DNA from: Taudactylus pleione
Taxonomy: Eukaryota > Chordata > Amphibia > Anura > Myobatrachidae
Length of the DNA: 64,000 bases
Assembly (NCBI GenBank): GCA_031769625.1
Contig: JAUIMM010000126.1
Location: 3,434,001-3,498,000, forward strand
Direction of reading: 5' to 3'
Positions within the stretch are counted from its first letter, which is position 1. Each line of letters opens with the position of its first letter. Under the pieces are notes generated by a model. The model was not told the DNA's origin. It made no database searches and worked only from the letters and a program-made list of their open reading frames with translations. This document shows positions 10,469-22,365 of the stretch, in pieces. Made by a program: the position numbers and the translations under genes.

Positions 10469-11306
10469 AGGGGTATTCAATATGGGAGCGAAAAGTCCAT
10501 GCAGGGCTTTTCGCTCCACATCAGAGCTTTTCCTGGGATAAAGTATCGGGTGTGCGCCCACTTTATCCCCTTATTCAATTAAAAAGCTATGAAAACGGGA
10601 GCTGGCGAAATAGGACTGGCGAAAAAAAACGTGATTTATCTGGAATAAATTGTAGGACCCCCCTGAAGCTGTCAAAACATGGGGGATCACTATGGGTACC
10701 CCCGTTTTAGCCTGCAAATGAAAGTCGGGGTTTTAAATACCGCGGCAGGTGATTTTTTTCCGACATTGAAGAAGTGATGCAGAAGAGCACTTAGGTTATT
10801 TTTTTGTTTTTTTAAGTGGTCCCATCAAATTTGGGGTACATGAAAATGAGTACTAGCATATTTTTATCTCCCTAAAGTAATTTTTTAAAAATTCTTCAAA
10901 AATGCACCTGCCGCTAATAGTCTATTCTAGAATATATCTTCGGCATATTTGCAGAATAGCCCTGAACCTATTTCCCTATTTTTAAACATTTGTTTCCTTT
11001 TTTTTTTTCACCCCAATTTTTAAATTAATTTTTTGGGGTGTTCGTATTTTTTTAAAAAACTTTTTTTAACACAGTTATTTTTAAAATGTCATTCCCAGGG
11101 CCTGCACCCCTAAACCGCAATTGTGCACTTTTTTTATGCCACCTATTCAGTGGTGAAAAGTTATCCCCGTTTTTTTTCAAAGACTTTTCGAACCTGCGAA
11201 AAGTCTTTGAAATTGTATACGGGGATAATTGAAATCGGCAAAAATGACATCATCAGCGATAATTTATCGCCGATTCTGAAACTTTCGCTCCAAATTGAAT
11301 ACCCCT
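10469..11306. mobile_element. MITE nested in E1
   Basis: 838 bp with inverted ends AGGGGTATTCAAT...GGGAGCGAAAAG and CTTTCGCTCC...ATTGAATACCCCT. It interrupts the E1 palindrome. Non-coding; includes AT-rich filler and a hairpin on CGAAAAGTCTTTGAAA near 11170-11215. No flanking duplication could be settled, so the superfamily is open. Confidence 0.7.
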
Positions 11307-11606
11307 GCATGAGTGTTGTTCAGAGCTCACTAGCAACTCTTGCAAAATGTATTGACTGCAATGCCATGGGAGAGCAGAGGAGGGGAGGATCTATTTGTGT
11401 GAATGTGTCTGGGTAAATAGTTGTGGAGGAGCATGCAAAGGATCTGTCCCACTTTTCAGGATCCATAAAGAATATTTTATGTCCTAGAGAGTATCAGCAT
11501 TTTTTTCACGACAGCCCTTGGCCAAAAGGTTATTGAGAAATTCAGCACAAATTATTAAAATAAGTACATTCTGCCTATATATCATTCTCAGGTTCAGTTA
11601 TGTGGC

Positions 11607-12458
11607 CAGGGCCGCAACTAGGGGGGGGCTGGAGGTGCACGTGCACCAGGTGAGCCGCTGTACCTGGTGCCAGTGACCTCCAGCCCGGCGCTGCAGAGAG
11701 GCTCCAAGCCGGACGTCCGCTGGTAATATTTATTACCAGCGGGCGCCCGGCTCCTTCTCTGCAGCGACGCGGTGTAGCCGGAGCCGGAGGCTGGAGTTCT
11801 CTCCCGAACTCCAGCTTCCGGCTCTCCCCACGGGCACTATGGGGGAGACGTCATGACATCTCCCCCATAGTTCCAAGGAGCAGCCGGCGGACCGGACGCG
11901 ACGCTGGATGCAGGAGCGGGGTTCAAGGTAAGTATTTTTTTTTTTTAATAAGCTGCACTACAGGGGCATTATTATGGGGGCAGGGGCATTACCACAGGGG
12001 CATTACTATGGGGGCATAGGCAATAAGGGGCATTAATAATGGGGCATGAGCACTACAGGGGCATTACTATTGGGGCATGGGCACTACAGGGGCATTACCA
12101 CAGGGGCATTACTGTGGGGGCATGAGCACTACAGGGGCATTAATGTAAGGGCACTACAGGGATATTACTATGGGGGCATGGGCAATACAGGGGCATTACT
12201 ATGAGAGCATGGGCACTACAGGGGCATTACTATGAAAGCATGGGCACTACAGGGGCATTAATATGGGAGCATGGGCACTACAGGGGCATTACTGTATGGT
12301 GGGCACTACAGGGGCATTACTACATTACTATGGGGGTATTAACATATGGGCATTACTATGGGGGCATTACAATATGGGCACTACTGCAGGGGGAATTACA
12401 TGGGGGGCGCCAAATTACTGTCTTGCCCCTGGTGACAAAAATCCTAGTTTCGGCCCTG
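11607..12458 (+). mobile_element. hAT-type element with G-rich array
   Basis: 852 bp with ends CAGGGCCGCAACTAG and CTAGTTTCGGCCCTG, flanked by ATGTGGC at 11600-11606 and 12459-12465 (seven bases visible of the eight expected). GC-rich inverted segments at 11640-11900 are followed by a consensus splice-donor-like AAGGTAAGT (~11927), a T-tract and a G-rich tandem array. No transposase. Confidence 0.75.
11955..12400 (+). repeat. GGGGCATTACTATG tandem array
   Basis: Irregular units of ~15-35 bases built on GGGGCATTACTATGGGGGCA and TGGGCACTACA. All G-runs lie on the plus strand, giving strong strand asymmetry and G-quadruplex potential. The motif resembles the CATACTACTGGGGGG array at 41025-41930. 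Confidence 0.9.
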
Positions 12459-12715
12459 ATGTGGCGGTGGTGGACAGGGCTGTACTTTTGTTTGTCTGCA
12501 TATTTTATGACTGTCAGCCACCAGCACTGATTTGCCTATCACTTTGTCCATAAATAACTTAATTTGGTACAGGACACACCCGAGTGGCAATATATACGCC
12601 CATAGGTGAAGCTTGACATGCCCATTGGGAGGAGCTGCTCACGCCCCCACGTCGCGCTGCACGTGGAGCCATCTAAAATCTCCCTGAAAACAGTTTTCAA
12701 AAGTAGGCAAGTATG

Positions 12716-12723
12716 ATTTGACA
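12716..12723. other. Target duplication shared by E1 and E2
   Basis: ATTTGACA occurs three times: left of E1 (9895-9902), here between E1 and E2, and right of E2 (19879-19886). The interrupted host sequence is the inverted repeat arm, so the whole E1-E2 block occupies a single target site. Confidence 0.85.
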
Positions 12724-12992
12724 CATACTTGCCTACTTTTGAAAATTAGTTTCAGGGAGATTAGTGATGAGCGCCGCACCACAGAGAGGGTGTGATGAAC
12801 CCCTGCCCAAAGGGTGTGTCTAGTTCCACCGATTTTGTGTATTTATTGCCATTCAGGGGTCTGTCCTGCAGTGGAAGTTGAAAACTAAGAGAAGCATACT
12901 GCCAGAGCAGGTATCCCATGCCCTTCCCCTCCCCTATGCACATCCCACACATGGTGCTACCCTTCCCCTATACACATCCCACACCACACATA

Positions 12993-13489
12993 GGGCCTGA
13001 TTCAGACCCACTCGCAAGTGGGTCGATGTTGGGACAGTGCGCAAGCGCACGACGGACCCGGCTCCATCGTGCGCATGGCCGAGACCCGGATAGCGACGGG
13101 CAAGCCGACGCTATGGGTCTTGCTCGATGGTGACTGACTGCACGCCCCCTTTGGTGGGCATGCCGGGGGCGTGACTGGCTAGACAGAGGCGTTCCCATGG
13201 GAATGCCTACTGTCTGGGGCCGGCCCCACTGACATCACAAGTGATGTCAGTGGGAGTGCTTTTGGCTCTGATAGGAGCCAGAAGCACTCCAGGGCTTGCG
13301 GCAGACGAGAGGCTACCACAAGGGTCTCGTCACAAGCCCGATGGTCGCGATGGTCTTGACCATCGTGACCATCTTTTTGGCTGCACGCTATAGCTATGCG
13401 AGCGGCCAGGAGGCCGCTCTAAAATCTGGAAGGACGGCCCTGATTCAGAGCGAGTGTTCTGTCAGAGCATCCTGCTCTGAATCAGGGCC
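12993..13489 (+). mobile_element. Serial-hairpin element, copy C (SHE-C)
   Basis: 497 bp with ends GGGCCTGATTCAG and CTGAATCAGGGCC, duplication ATA at 12990-12992 and 13490-13492, inserted in the minisatellite. It keeps the terminal ACCCACT/AGTGGGT stem, the GACATCACAAGTGATGTC palindrome, the GATGGTCGCGATGGTC stem and the AGTGCTTTTGGCTC / GAGCCAGAAGCACT stem. Some hairpins are shortened relative to copies D and E. Confidence 0.85.
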
Positions 13490-15022
13490 ATATTGCTCCC
13501 CTTCCCCTACTCACATCCCACTCATAGTGCTCCCCTTCCCCTATTCACATCCCACACATAGTGCTCTCCTTCCCCTATTCACATCCCACACATAGTGCTC
13601 CCCTTCCCCTATTCACATCCCATACATAGTGCTCCCCTTCCCCTATTCACATCCCACAGCACACATAGTGCTCCCCTTCCCCTATTCACATCCCACATAT
13701 AGCGCTCCCCTTCCCCTATTCACATCCCACACATAGCGCTCGCCTTTCCCTATTCACATCCCACACAAAGTGCTCCCCTTCCCCTATTCATATCCCACAC
13801 ACAGTGCTACCCTTCCCCTATTCACATCCCACACACAGTGCACTCCTTCCCCTATTGCATCCCACACATAGAGCTCCCCTTCCCCTATTCACATCCCACA
13901 CACAGCGCTCCCCTTCCCCTATTCATATCCCACGCACAATGCTACCCTTCCCCTATTCACATCCCACACTCTGCTCTCCTTCCCCTATTTACATCTCACA
14001 CACAGTACTCCCCTTCCCCTATTCACATCCCACACTGTGCTCTCCTTCCCCTATTCATATCCCACACACAGTGCTACCCTTCCCCTATTCACATCCCACA
14101 CATAGCTCTCCACACATCCCACACCACACATAGCACTCCCCTTCCCCTATTTACATCCCACACAGTACTCCCCTTCCCCTATTCACATCCCACACAATGC
14201 TCCCCTTCCCCTATTCACAACCCACACTGTGCTCCCCTTCCCCTATTCACATCCCACATATAGCGCTCCCCTTCCCCTATTCACATCCCTCACATAGCGC
14301 TCGCCTTTCCCTATTCACATCCCACACACAGTGCTCCCCTTCCCCTATTCATATCCCACACTCTGCTCTCCTTCCCCTATTTACATCCCACACACAGTAC
14401 TCCCCTTCCCCTATTCACATCCCACACTTTGCTCTCCTTCCCCTATTTACATCCCATACACAGTGCTCCCCTTCCCCTATTCACATCCCACACTGTGCTC
14501 TCCTTCCCTTATTTACATCCCACAAACAGTACTCCCCTTCCCCTATTCACATCCCACACAATGCTCCCCTTCCCCTATTCATATCCCACGCACAGTGCTA
14601 CCCTTCCCCTATGCATATCCCACACTGTGCTCTCCTTCCCCTACTTACATCCCACACAATGCTCCCCTTCCCCTATTCATATCCCACACACAGTGCTACC
14701 CTTCCCCTATTCACATCCCACAGTGTGCTCTCCTTCCCCTATTCACATCCCACACTGTACTCTCCTTCCCCTATTTACATCCCAAACATAGCGCTCCCCT
14801 TCCCCTATTCACATCCCACACAATTCTCCCCTTCCCCTATTCATATCCCCTGCACAGTGCTACCCTTCCCCTAGTCACATCCCACACTGTGCCCTCCTGC
14901 CCCTATTTACATCCTACACACAGTACTCCCCTTGCCCTATTCATATCCCACATACAGTGCTCCCTTTCCCCTATCCACATCCCCTACTGTGCTCTCCTTC
15001 CCTTATTTACATCCCACACATA

Positions 15023-15640
15023 GGACCTCATTCAGAGTCGGTCGAAGCGGTCGCACGGTCGTATGGGAAAAGGGGCTGGATATTCAAATTCCCTCGCAAG
15101 TTGCGGCCCTAAGTTTGGATCGGTAGCTGGCCGACCAAGGGGAGGAACCGGTCGGAATTCAAAAGAATACGCACCCTTCTCGTACGCATTGCACGTCATC
15201 TCCGGGCATATAAGGATTAATCGAGAGCATCGGGAATCATCGGAACTGGTCGTAGAGCTTAAGGTTGACCATACCCTCTCTTAAGCTCTACGATCATGTC
15301 AATGTAAAAACCTCCCATGTCACATGTGCCACGATGCTACTTTGTTAATTATACACTCCCGTAAACCGTATGCACTCCCATAAAACACTGTTCGCATAAT
15401 TAGGCACGCCTGCGTTCGGATCTCCACTCCCCTGTTTTCAAGCACCTTCCCCTGTTACCACCCACAAACGCCTCAATCTGTCACTCAAACTACCGACCTG
15501 GCTGTGTTCAAGGAGAGAGAAATTTCTGATCGTAGCGGCTAGTTTGCGCACAAGCATTGCAAACTTTACGCATGCGCAGTATAGCGAACATCGGTGGCAT
15601 ACGACCATGCGGCCGCTTCAACAGACTCTGAATGAGGTCC
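15023..15640 (+). mobile_element. MITE with long inverted ends, copy 1
   Basis: 618 bp beginning GGACCTCATTCAGAGTCGG and ending ACTCTGAATGAGGTCC. The arms extend about 40 bases through AAGCGG and GCACGGTCGTA. Flanks are ATA and TTA, possibly a mutated 3-bp duplication. An inner hairpin, GTAGAGCTTAAG...CTTAAGCTCTAC, lies at ~15252-15292. The CTCATTCAGAG terminus is akin to the SHE family. Non-coding. Confidence 0.8.
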
Positions 15641-16308
15641 TTAGTGCTCCCCTTCCCCTATTCACATCCCACACCACACATAGCACTTCCCTTCCCCTAT
15701 TTACATCCCACACACAGTACTCCCCTTCCTCTATTCACATCCCACACTGTGCTCTCCATCCCCTATTTACATCCCACACACAGTGCTCCCCTTCCCCTAT
15801 TCACACCCCACACTGTGCTCTCCTTCCCCTATTTACATCCCACACACAGTACTCCCCTTCCCCTATTCACATCCCACACAATGCTCCCCTTCCCCTATTC
15901 ACAACCCACACTGTGCTCTCCTTCCCCTACTTACATCCCACACAATGCTCCCCTTCCCCTATTCATATCCCACACACAGTGCTACCCTTCCCCTATTCAC
16001 ATCCCACACTGTGCTCTCCTTCCCCTATTCACATCCCACACTGTGCTCTCCTTCCCCTATTTACATCCCACACATAGCGCTCCCCTTCCCCTATTCACAT
16101 CCCAAACAATTCTCCCCTTCCCCTATTCATATCCCTTGCACAGTGCTACCCTTCCCCTAGTCACAGCCCACACTGTGCCCTCCTGCCCCTATTTACATCC
16201 CACACACAGTACTCCCCTTGCCCTTTTCATATCCCACATACAGTGCTCCCTTTCCCCTATCCACATCCCCTACTGTGCTCTCCTTCCCTTATTTACATCC
16301 CACACATA

Positions 16309-16926
16309 GGACCTCATTCAGAGTCGGTCGAAGTGGCCGCACGGTCGTACGGGAAAAGGGGCCGGATATGCAAATTCCCTCGCAAGTTGCGGCCCTAAGT
16401 TTGGATCGGTAGCTGGCCGACCAAGGGGAGGAAGCGGTCGGAATTCAAAAAATTACGCACCCTTCTCGTACGCATTGCACGTCATCTCCGGGCATATAAG
16501 GATTAATCGAGAGCATCGGGAACCATCGGAACTGGTCGTAGAGCTTAAGGTTGACCATACCCTCTCTTAAGCTCTACGATCATGTCAGTGTAAAAACCTC
16601 CCATGTCCCATGTGCCATGACGCTACTTTGTTAATTATGCACTCCAGTAAACCGTATGCACTCCCATAAAACGCCGTTCGCATAATTAGGCACGCCTGCG
16701 TTCGGATCTCCACTCCCCTGTTTTCAAGCACCTTCCCCTGTTACCACCCACAAACGCCTCAATCTGTCACTCAAACTACCGACCTGGCTGTGTTCAAGGA
16801 GAGAGAAATTTCTGATCGTAGCGGCTAGTTTGCGCACACGTATTGCGAACTTTACGCATGCGAAGTATAGTGAACATCGGTGGCGTATGACCTTGCGGCC
16901 GCTTCGACAGACTCTGAATGAGGTCC
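16309..16926 (+). mobile_element. MITE with long inverted ends, copy 2
   Basis: Equal in length to the copy at 15023-15640 and nearly identical, with the same minisatellite variants at both junctions (left CCCTTATTTACATCCCACAC, right TTAGTGCTCC then CACACCACACATAGC). The two are therefore one insertion duplicated together with ~670 bp of minisatellite, not two insertions. Confidence 0.85.
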
Positions 16927-19886
16927 TTAGTGCTCCCCTTCCCCTATTCACATCCCACACCACACATAGCACTCCCCTTCCCCTATTTACATCCCACACA
17001 CAGTACTCCCCTTCCTCTATTCACATCCCACACTGTGCTCTCCTTCCCCTATTTACATCCCACACACAGTGCTCCCCTTCCCCTATTCACATCCCACACT
17101 GTGCTCTCCTTCCCCTATTTACATCCCACACACAGTACTCCCCTTCCCCTATTCACATCCCACACAATGCTCCCCTTCTCCTATTCATATCCCACGCACA
17201 GTGCTACCCTTCCCCTATTCATATCCCACACTGTGCTCTCCTTCACCTATTTACACCCCACACAATGATCCCCTTCCCCTATTCATATCCCACACACAGT
17301 GCTACCCTTCCCCTATTCACATCCCACACTGTGCTCTCCTTCCCCTATTCATATCCCACACACAGTGCTACCCTTCCCCTATTCACATCCCACACTGTGC
17401 AGTCCTTCCCCTATTTACATCCCACACACAGTACTCCCCTTCCCCTATTCATATCCCACACTATGCTCTCCTTGCCCTTTTTACATCCCACACACAGTGC
17501 TCCCCTTCCCCTATTCACGTCCCACACTGTGCTCTCCTTCCCCTATTTACATCCCACACACAGTACTCCCCTTCCCCTATTCACATCCCACACAATGCTC
17601 CCCTTCCCCTATTCATATCCCACACACAGTGCTACCCTTCCCCTATTCACATCCCACACTGTGCTCTCCTTCCCCTATTCACATCCCACACTGTGCTCTC
17701 CTTCCCCTATTTACATCCCACACATTGTGCTCCCCTTCCCCTATTCTCGTCCCACACAATTCTCCCCTTCCCCTATTCATATCCCACGCACAGTGCTACC
17801 CTTCCCCTATTCATATCCCACACTGTGCTCTCCTTCCCCTATTTACATCCCAGACAATGCTCCCCTTCCCCTATTCATATCCCACACACAGTGCTACCCT
17901 TCCCCTATTCACATCCCACACTGAGCTCTCCTTCCCCTATTTACATCCCACACTGTGCTCTCCTTCCCCTATTTACATCCCACCGTGTGCTCTCCGTCCC
18001 CTATTCACATCCCACACAATTCTCCCCTTCCCCTATTCATATCCCACACACAGTGCTACCCTTCCCCTAGTCACATCCCACACTGTGCTCCCCTTCCCCT
18101 ATTCACGTCCCACACAATTCTCCCCTTCCCCTATTCATATCCCACGCACAGTGCTACCCTTCCCCTATTCATATCCCACACTGTGCTCTCCTTCCCCTAT
18201 TTACATCCCAGACAATGCTCCCCTTCCCTTATTCATATCCCACACACAGTGCTACCCTTCCCCTATTCACATCCCACACTGAGCTCTCCTTCCCCTATTT
18301 ACATCCCACACAGTGCTCTCCGTCCCCTATTCACATCCCACACAATTCTCCCCTTCCCCTATTCATATCCCACACACAGTGCTACCCTCCCCTAGTCACA
18401 TCCCACACTGTGTTCTCCTTCCCCTATTTACATCCCACACACAGTACTCCCCTTGCCCTATTCATATCCCACATACAGTGCTCCCCTTCCCCTCTCCACA
18501 TCCCCTACTGTGCTCTCCTGCCCTTATTTACATCCCACACATAGTGCTCCCCTTCCCCTATTCACATCCCACACCACACATAGCACTCCCCTTCCCCTAT
18601 TTACATCCCACACAATGCTCCTTTCCCCTATTCATATCCCACACACAGTGCTACCCTTCCGCTATTCACATCCCACACTGTGCTCTCCTTCCCCTATTTA
18701 CATCCCACACAATTCTCCCCTTCCCCTATTCATATCCCATGCACAGTGCTACCCTTCCCCTATTCATATCCCACACTGTGCTCTCCTTCCCCTATTTACA
18801 TCCCAGACAATGCTCCCCTTCCCCTATTCATATCCCACACACAGTGCTACCCTTCCCCTATTCACATCCCACACTGTGCTCTCCTTCCCCTATTTACATC
18901 CCACACAGTGCTCCCCGTCCCCTATTCACATCCCACTCAATTCTCCCCTTCCCCTATTCATATCCCACACACAGTGCTACCCTTCCCCTAGTCACATCCC
19001 ACACTGTGTTCTCCTTCCCCTATTTACATCCCACACACAGTACTCCCCTTGCCCTATTCATATCCCACATACAGTGCTCCCCTTCCCCTATCCACATCCC
19101 CTACTGTGCTCTCCTTCCCTTATTTACATCCCACACATAGTGCTCCCCTTCCCCTATTCACATCCCACACCGCACATAGCACTCCCCTTCCCCTATTTAC
19201 TTCCCACACAATGCTCCCCTTCCCCTATTCATATCCCACACACAGTGCTACCCTTCCCCTATTCACATCCCTCACTGTGCTCTCCTTCCCCTATTTAAAT
19301 CCCACACATAGTGCTCCCCTTTCCCTATTCACATCCCATGCTCCCCACTGTGCTTACAGCTCTCCTTCTCCCATCCAACATGTTTTACTGTGCTCTCTAA
19401 TACTTCCCCCTTGTGCTCCCCTGCCCTTCCCCTCCTACTAATTCTATAGCTCAGAGTAACCCCACTCCCAACAGTGGCCAAGGTCCCTCCTCTCCTTGTG
19501 GTGCACTTACCTTTAATAGAAGTCGCAGGGTACTGCTGGCTTCTGCTGGGCCCCCTGGTGCTGATACCGCTGATGCTGCTGCCAGACACAGATGTAGTCA
19601 CTGACAACAGGGAAGGCAGCTGCAATGACTGTGAGACTGCGTGCTTATGCTTGACGTTGGGCTGGGTGGCCACCGCGGGGTTGTGGGTAGCAATGGCAAC
19701 CTAGCGAATGACTAGCCAATGATGTTTCGCGTTGTGACAGCCTTCAGTAAGGTCCCACCCCAACCAACTTGTGCATGCCCAGTGCGCAGTTTTGACGGGC
19801 CAGTGAGTAAAACCGGGGGAACCTACATGCTTTCCGGGGTAGAGGGAGCTCCCAGCTTGTATCGGGTAGGCAAGTTTGATTTGACA

Positions 19887-20210
19887 TAAGTATTGGAGTC
19901 CTGACTGATATTTTCTGCCATCTCACAATATTATAAGGATAAGCACAGAGATACTTCCATCTTCATCAGCCAGCATTATGACTTTTCTTTGTGCAAAATA
20001 AACTTTGTATTTTGAGGTCAGACCTGTATTAGAAGCTTATTTAGCACATTTGTCTTCGTATTACTGAATTGCTGCTTGGGGCTGAGGTGGCAGATGTGAG
20101 TTGCACTTCTCTAATTGAGTGGTTAGCTCCAGGATTTAAGAGAAGGGCATAATAATATGTATACATATGCCTGTCAGTTCTTCTTTGAATAGGCTGGATG
20201 GCAGATAAGT
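19887..20210 (-). repeat. Right arm of the 8.6-20.2 kb inverted repeat
   Basis: Reverse complement of 8637-8975. It begins directly after the third ATTTGACA, and the missing inner ~22 bases of the arm are found at 9881-9902, on the other side of E1/E2. This shows that the pair of elements inserted inside the arm. Confidence 0.9.
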
Positions 20211-20338
20211 ATCAGTAGGCTATTCAGAACAGAACTACAAGTATGTAATAGATAACCGAGGTTCGGATAGATCAGAGGGCACATAAAACCCCTAGGCAGG
20301 GATGCGTGGGGTTAATAAAGTTAGGTAGAGGATTGTTA

Positions 20339-20702
20339 AGGTGCCCACACACATACCGATCTGCACACGATCCCACGATGTGTGCGATTTCCCCTGAACT
20401 CTCCCCCGGCAGCTCCTACACACGATTTGGAGTAAAAAAGCATCCAATCTGACTTAAGATCTATCGTGCATCTTAACTTTTTTTTTTTTCCAAGTGCATT
20501 TTGTCCCAGATTGTCAGATCTGCCCTACTGCACGGCAGATCTGACGATACGATGTGCGACCAGCGGGGACGCGCATCGCATTGTGATCGTGAGTTAGGAC
20601 TCACGATTTCCTCACGATTTGGCCATATTTTACACGATCTGTCATCATGATTCGTCGGAATCGTCCAGATCGTGTAAAATATCGCTATGTGTGTAGGCAT
20701 CT
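20339..20702. mobile_element. MITE with TTA duplication
   Basis: 364 bp with ends AGGTGCCCACACACATA and TATGTGTGTAGGCATCT, flanked by TTA at 20336-20338 and 20703-20705. The interior includes inverted GTGTAAAATAT / ATATTTTACAC at ~20625-20685. The TTA duplication fits PIF/Harbinger-like mobilisation. Non-coding. Confidence 0.75.
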
Positions 20703-20705
20703 TTA

Positions 20706-22091
20706 GTATTTTATGGTCAGATTGACATTAGGTTAGGATTGGTGGAGTGTTGTGTAAGGGGTGTGGTTAATCGGAGTGTGGGTAGGTCAGCACTGTTACA
20801 CTGCCTCTTTGGAATCTGATCTGCAAGCTGCACAGTCACAAGGTTGTAATACTCTGGTCTTTGTTTTTGGTATTTTTCCCCCTTTTTTCTTCTCATACAT
20901 GTCTTTCCTGCCTTCATCTTTATCTATTATTCTTCTTATGCTGATCTATTTTTTCCTGCTTTGCTGTTTCTTTATCCTATCCATTCCTCTCTACAGTAAA
21001 CCTTGCCACCGGCACACCCGTTTTTTTCTCCCTGGATGATGCTGCAGATCTGGGTTTCATAGTGCCCCCCCCTTCCCTCCTCACTGTGTGAGCTCTAACT
21101 GCTTGATCTATCTTTAGGTGAGCTATAACTGCTTGGGCTATCTCTGCTTGAGCTATCTCTGTGTGAGCTATGTTTATGTGAGCTATTACAGCCCTGTACC
21201 CCTCACAGCGCAACAAGGCATGCTTGCTGCCATGGGTTTCCCATTGCCTTCAATTGTAATATAGTTTCAGCTGGTCGGGCTGGTGCTGTCGCACTGGATT
21301 CTGGGTCTATTGCCGGACAGCTGGTGGCAGTGGGGGTGCTCTGACACCCTTACGGTCTTTGCAGTCTGGGGGTGTGGGGGTAAGATTAGCACCTTGGCTG
21401 CACCTGCGGCATACGTCACACTGGCTCAGCAGTTAAAAAATGTGTGCGGCCTCTCCCTCCTCCTTTTCTTTTATACAAAGCAAAAACTATTAGCAGTGCA
21501 TGCATATTCAGTAATAACAGGCTGAATGATACGCACAGTGTTAAGAGCGCTATTAAGTTGGTCCTTTCGGGCATTAGGTATATGGTTACGAATGTGGTAA
21601 GTTATGTATCGATAAGCCAACAGTTTACTGCATTAAAAAATGACTGTAGAGAGGCAGCTGTATTCATATCTGGTTGCAGTCAAAAAGCAGTTCTCCAGCG
21701 CTCATGTCAGCCGCAGCTCCTGGGCTAGGCTGTGGGAATATGTAATGTACAGGGCTGGGAGGTTCCCTCGCTGCTCCGTGTCAGGAGACGGCGGTCTTAT
21801 GCTCGCTTGTTGTTTCTGTTATTGTGAGGGCTCATTTCATATACGTAACCCACAACTACAAGGCCGTGGCGTATCTCGTTTCTCGGCCATATGCCGTTTC
21901 CTCAGAAGCTTACCAGCCCACCTCCGCACATCTTTTTATTTGGTCTATTCACAGCGGCTGGTCATTGTCAACAAACAAGTTTTATTCATCTAGTCATACA
22001 AAACATTTTTATTAATCAATACAATTGGTAGAGCACTTGTTTCATAAATAAATGCAGTGCATTTTTTATACATGTTAAATGTGTTACAGCA
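20706..22091. other. Unassigned DNA with a short degenerate repeat
   Basis: No gene recognised. At 21088-21190 a ~20-base degenerate unit (GTGAGCTATAACTGCTTG, TGAGCTATCTCTG) is repeated about five times. Short open frames of 60-117 codons show no recognisable motif. Confidence 0.4.
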
Positions 22092-22365
22092 CGTTATCAT
22101 TATTACCAGTTATTTATATAGCGCACACATATTCCTCAGCGCTTTACAGAGAATATTTGGCCATTCACATCAGTCCCTGCCCCAGTGGAGCTAACAATTT
22201 ATGTTCCCTACCACAGGCTCACACACATACACACTAGGGTTAATTTATGTTTGGAGCCAATTAACCTACCAGTATGTTTTTGGAGTGTGGGAGGAAACCG
22301 GAGTACCCGGAGGAAACCCACACAAGCGCAGGGAGAATATACTAACTCCACACAGGTAGGGCCGT
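22092..22365 (-). repeat. LINE-like 3' tail repeat, copy 2
   Basis: A well-preserved copy in the reverse direction. The plus strand reads TTATTTATATAGCGCACACA, AGCGCTTTACAGAGAATATT, GACTGATGTGAATGGC in complement, then GGAGTGTGGGAGGAAACCGG. Sequences of this kind are widespread in amphibian and fish genomes (from memory); I assign it only to a CR1/L2-like 3' end or a derived SINE. Confidence 0.75.

Larger units (their letters stand above)
9903..12715 (+). mobile_element. hAT-type non-autonomous element E1
   Basis: Starts CAGGCTTGCCTACC and ends GTAGGCAAGTATG, an inverted repeat of the CATACTTGCCTAC type. It is bordered by ATTTGACA at 9895-9902 and 12716-12723, an 8-bp duplication as made by hAT transposases. 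It has no transposase. The core (10022-10145 against 10378-10455 plus 11309-11335) is an imperfect palindrome including AGTGAGCTCTGAACAACACT. It is interrupted by a MITE at 10469-11306, and a second hAT element sits at 11607-12458. Confidence 0.8.
12910..19345. repeat. 32-36-bp minisatellite, roughly 140 units
   Basis: Units read CTCCCCTTCCCCTATTCACA then TCCCACACATAGTG, with recurrent variants (CACTGTGCTCTCC, CACACAGTGCTACCC, CACAATGCTCCCC; TTCATAT or TTTACAT in the middle). From ~14300 the variants follow one another in a recurring order, a higher-order pattern of about four units. Interrupted by mobile elements at 12993-13489, 15023-15640 and 16309-16926. Several frames lack stop codons, producing long spurious reading frames. 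The unit count is an estimate. Confidence 0.95.
12724..19878 (-). mobile_element. hAT-type non-autonomous element E2 with giant minisatellite
   Basis: Starts CATACTTGCCTAC and ends GTAGGCAAGTTTG. Its left 35 bases match the inverted right end of E1 (CTTTTGAAAA...TTTCAGGGAGATT), and its right end matches E1's left end, so E2 lies opposite to E1. The body is mainly a ~6-kb minisatellite carrying a SHE copy and two copies of another element. 19346-19878 is unique-looking sequence with no coding signal. The size is due to array growth. Confidence 0.75.

Noticed and set aside
13804..19298. Many long open frames (up to 364 codons) rich in Pro, Ser, His, Leu
   Set aside because: They are translations of the ~34-bp minisatellite in different frames and overlap each other; no start context, domain or conservation supports a protein.
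12910..19345. Regularly spaced repeats resembling a CRISPR array
   Set aside because: Head-to-tail units without unique spacers, in DNA full of vertebrate-type transposons.
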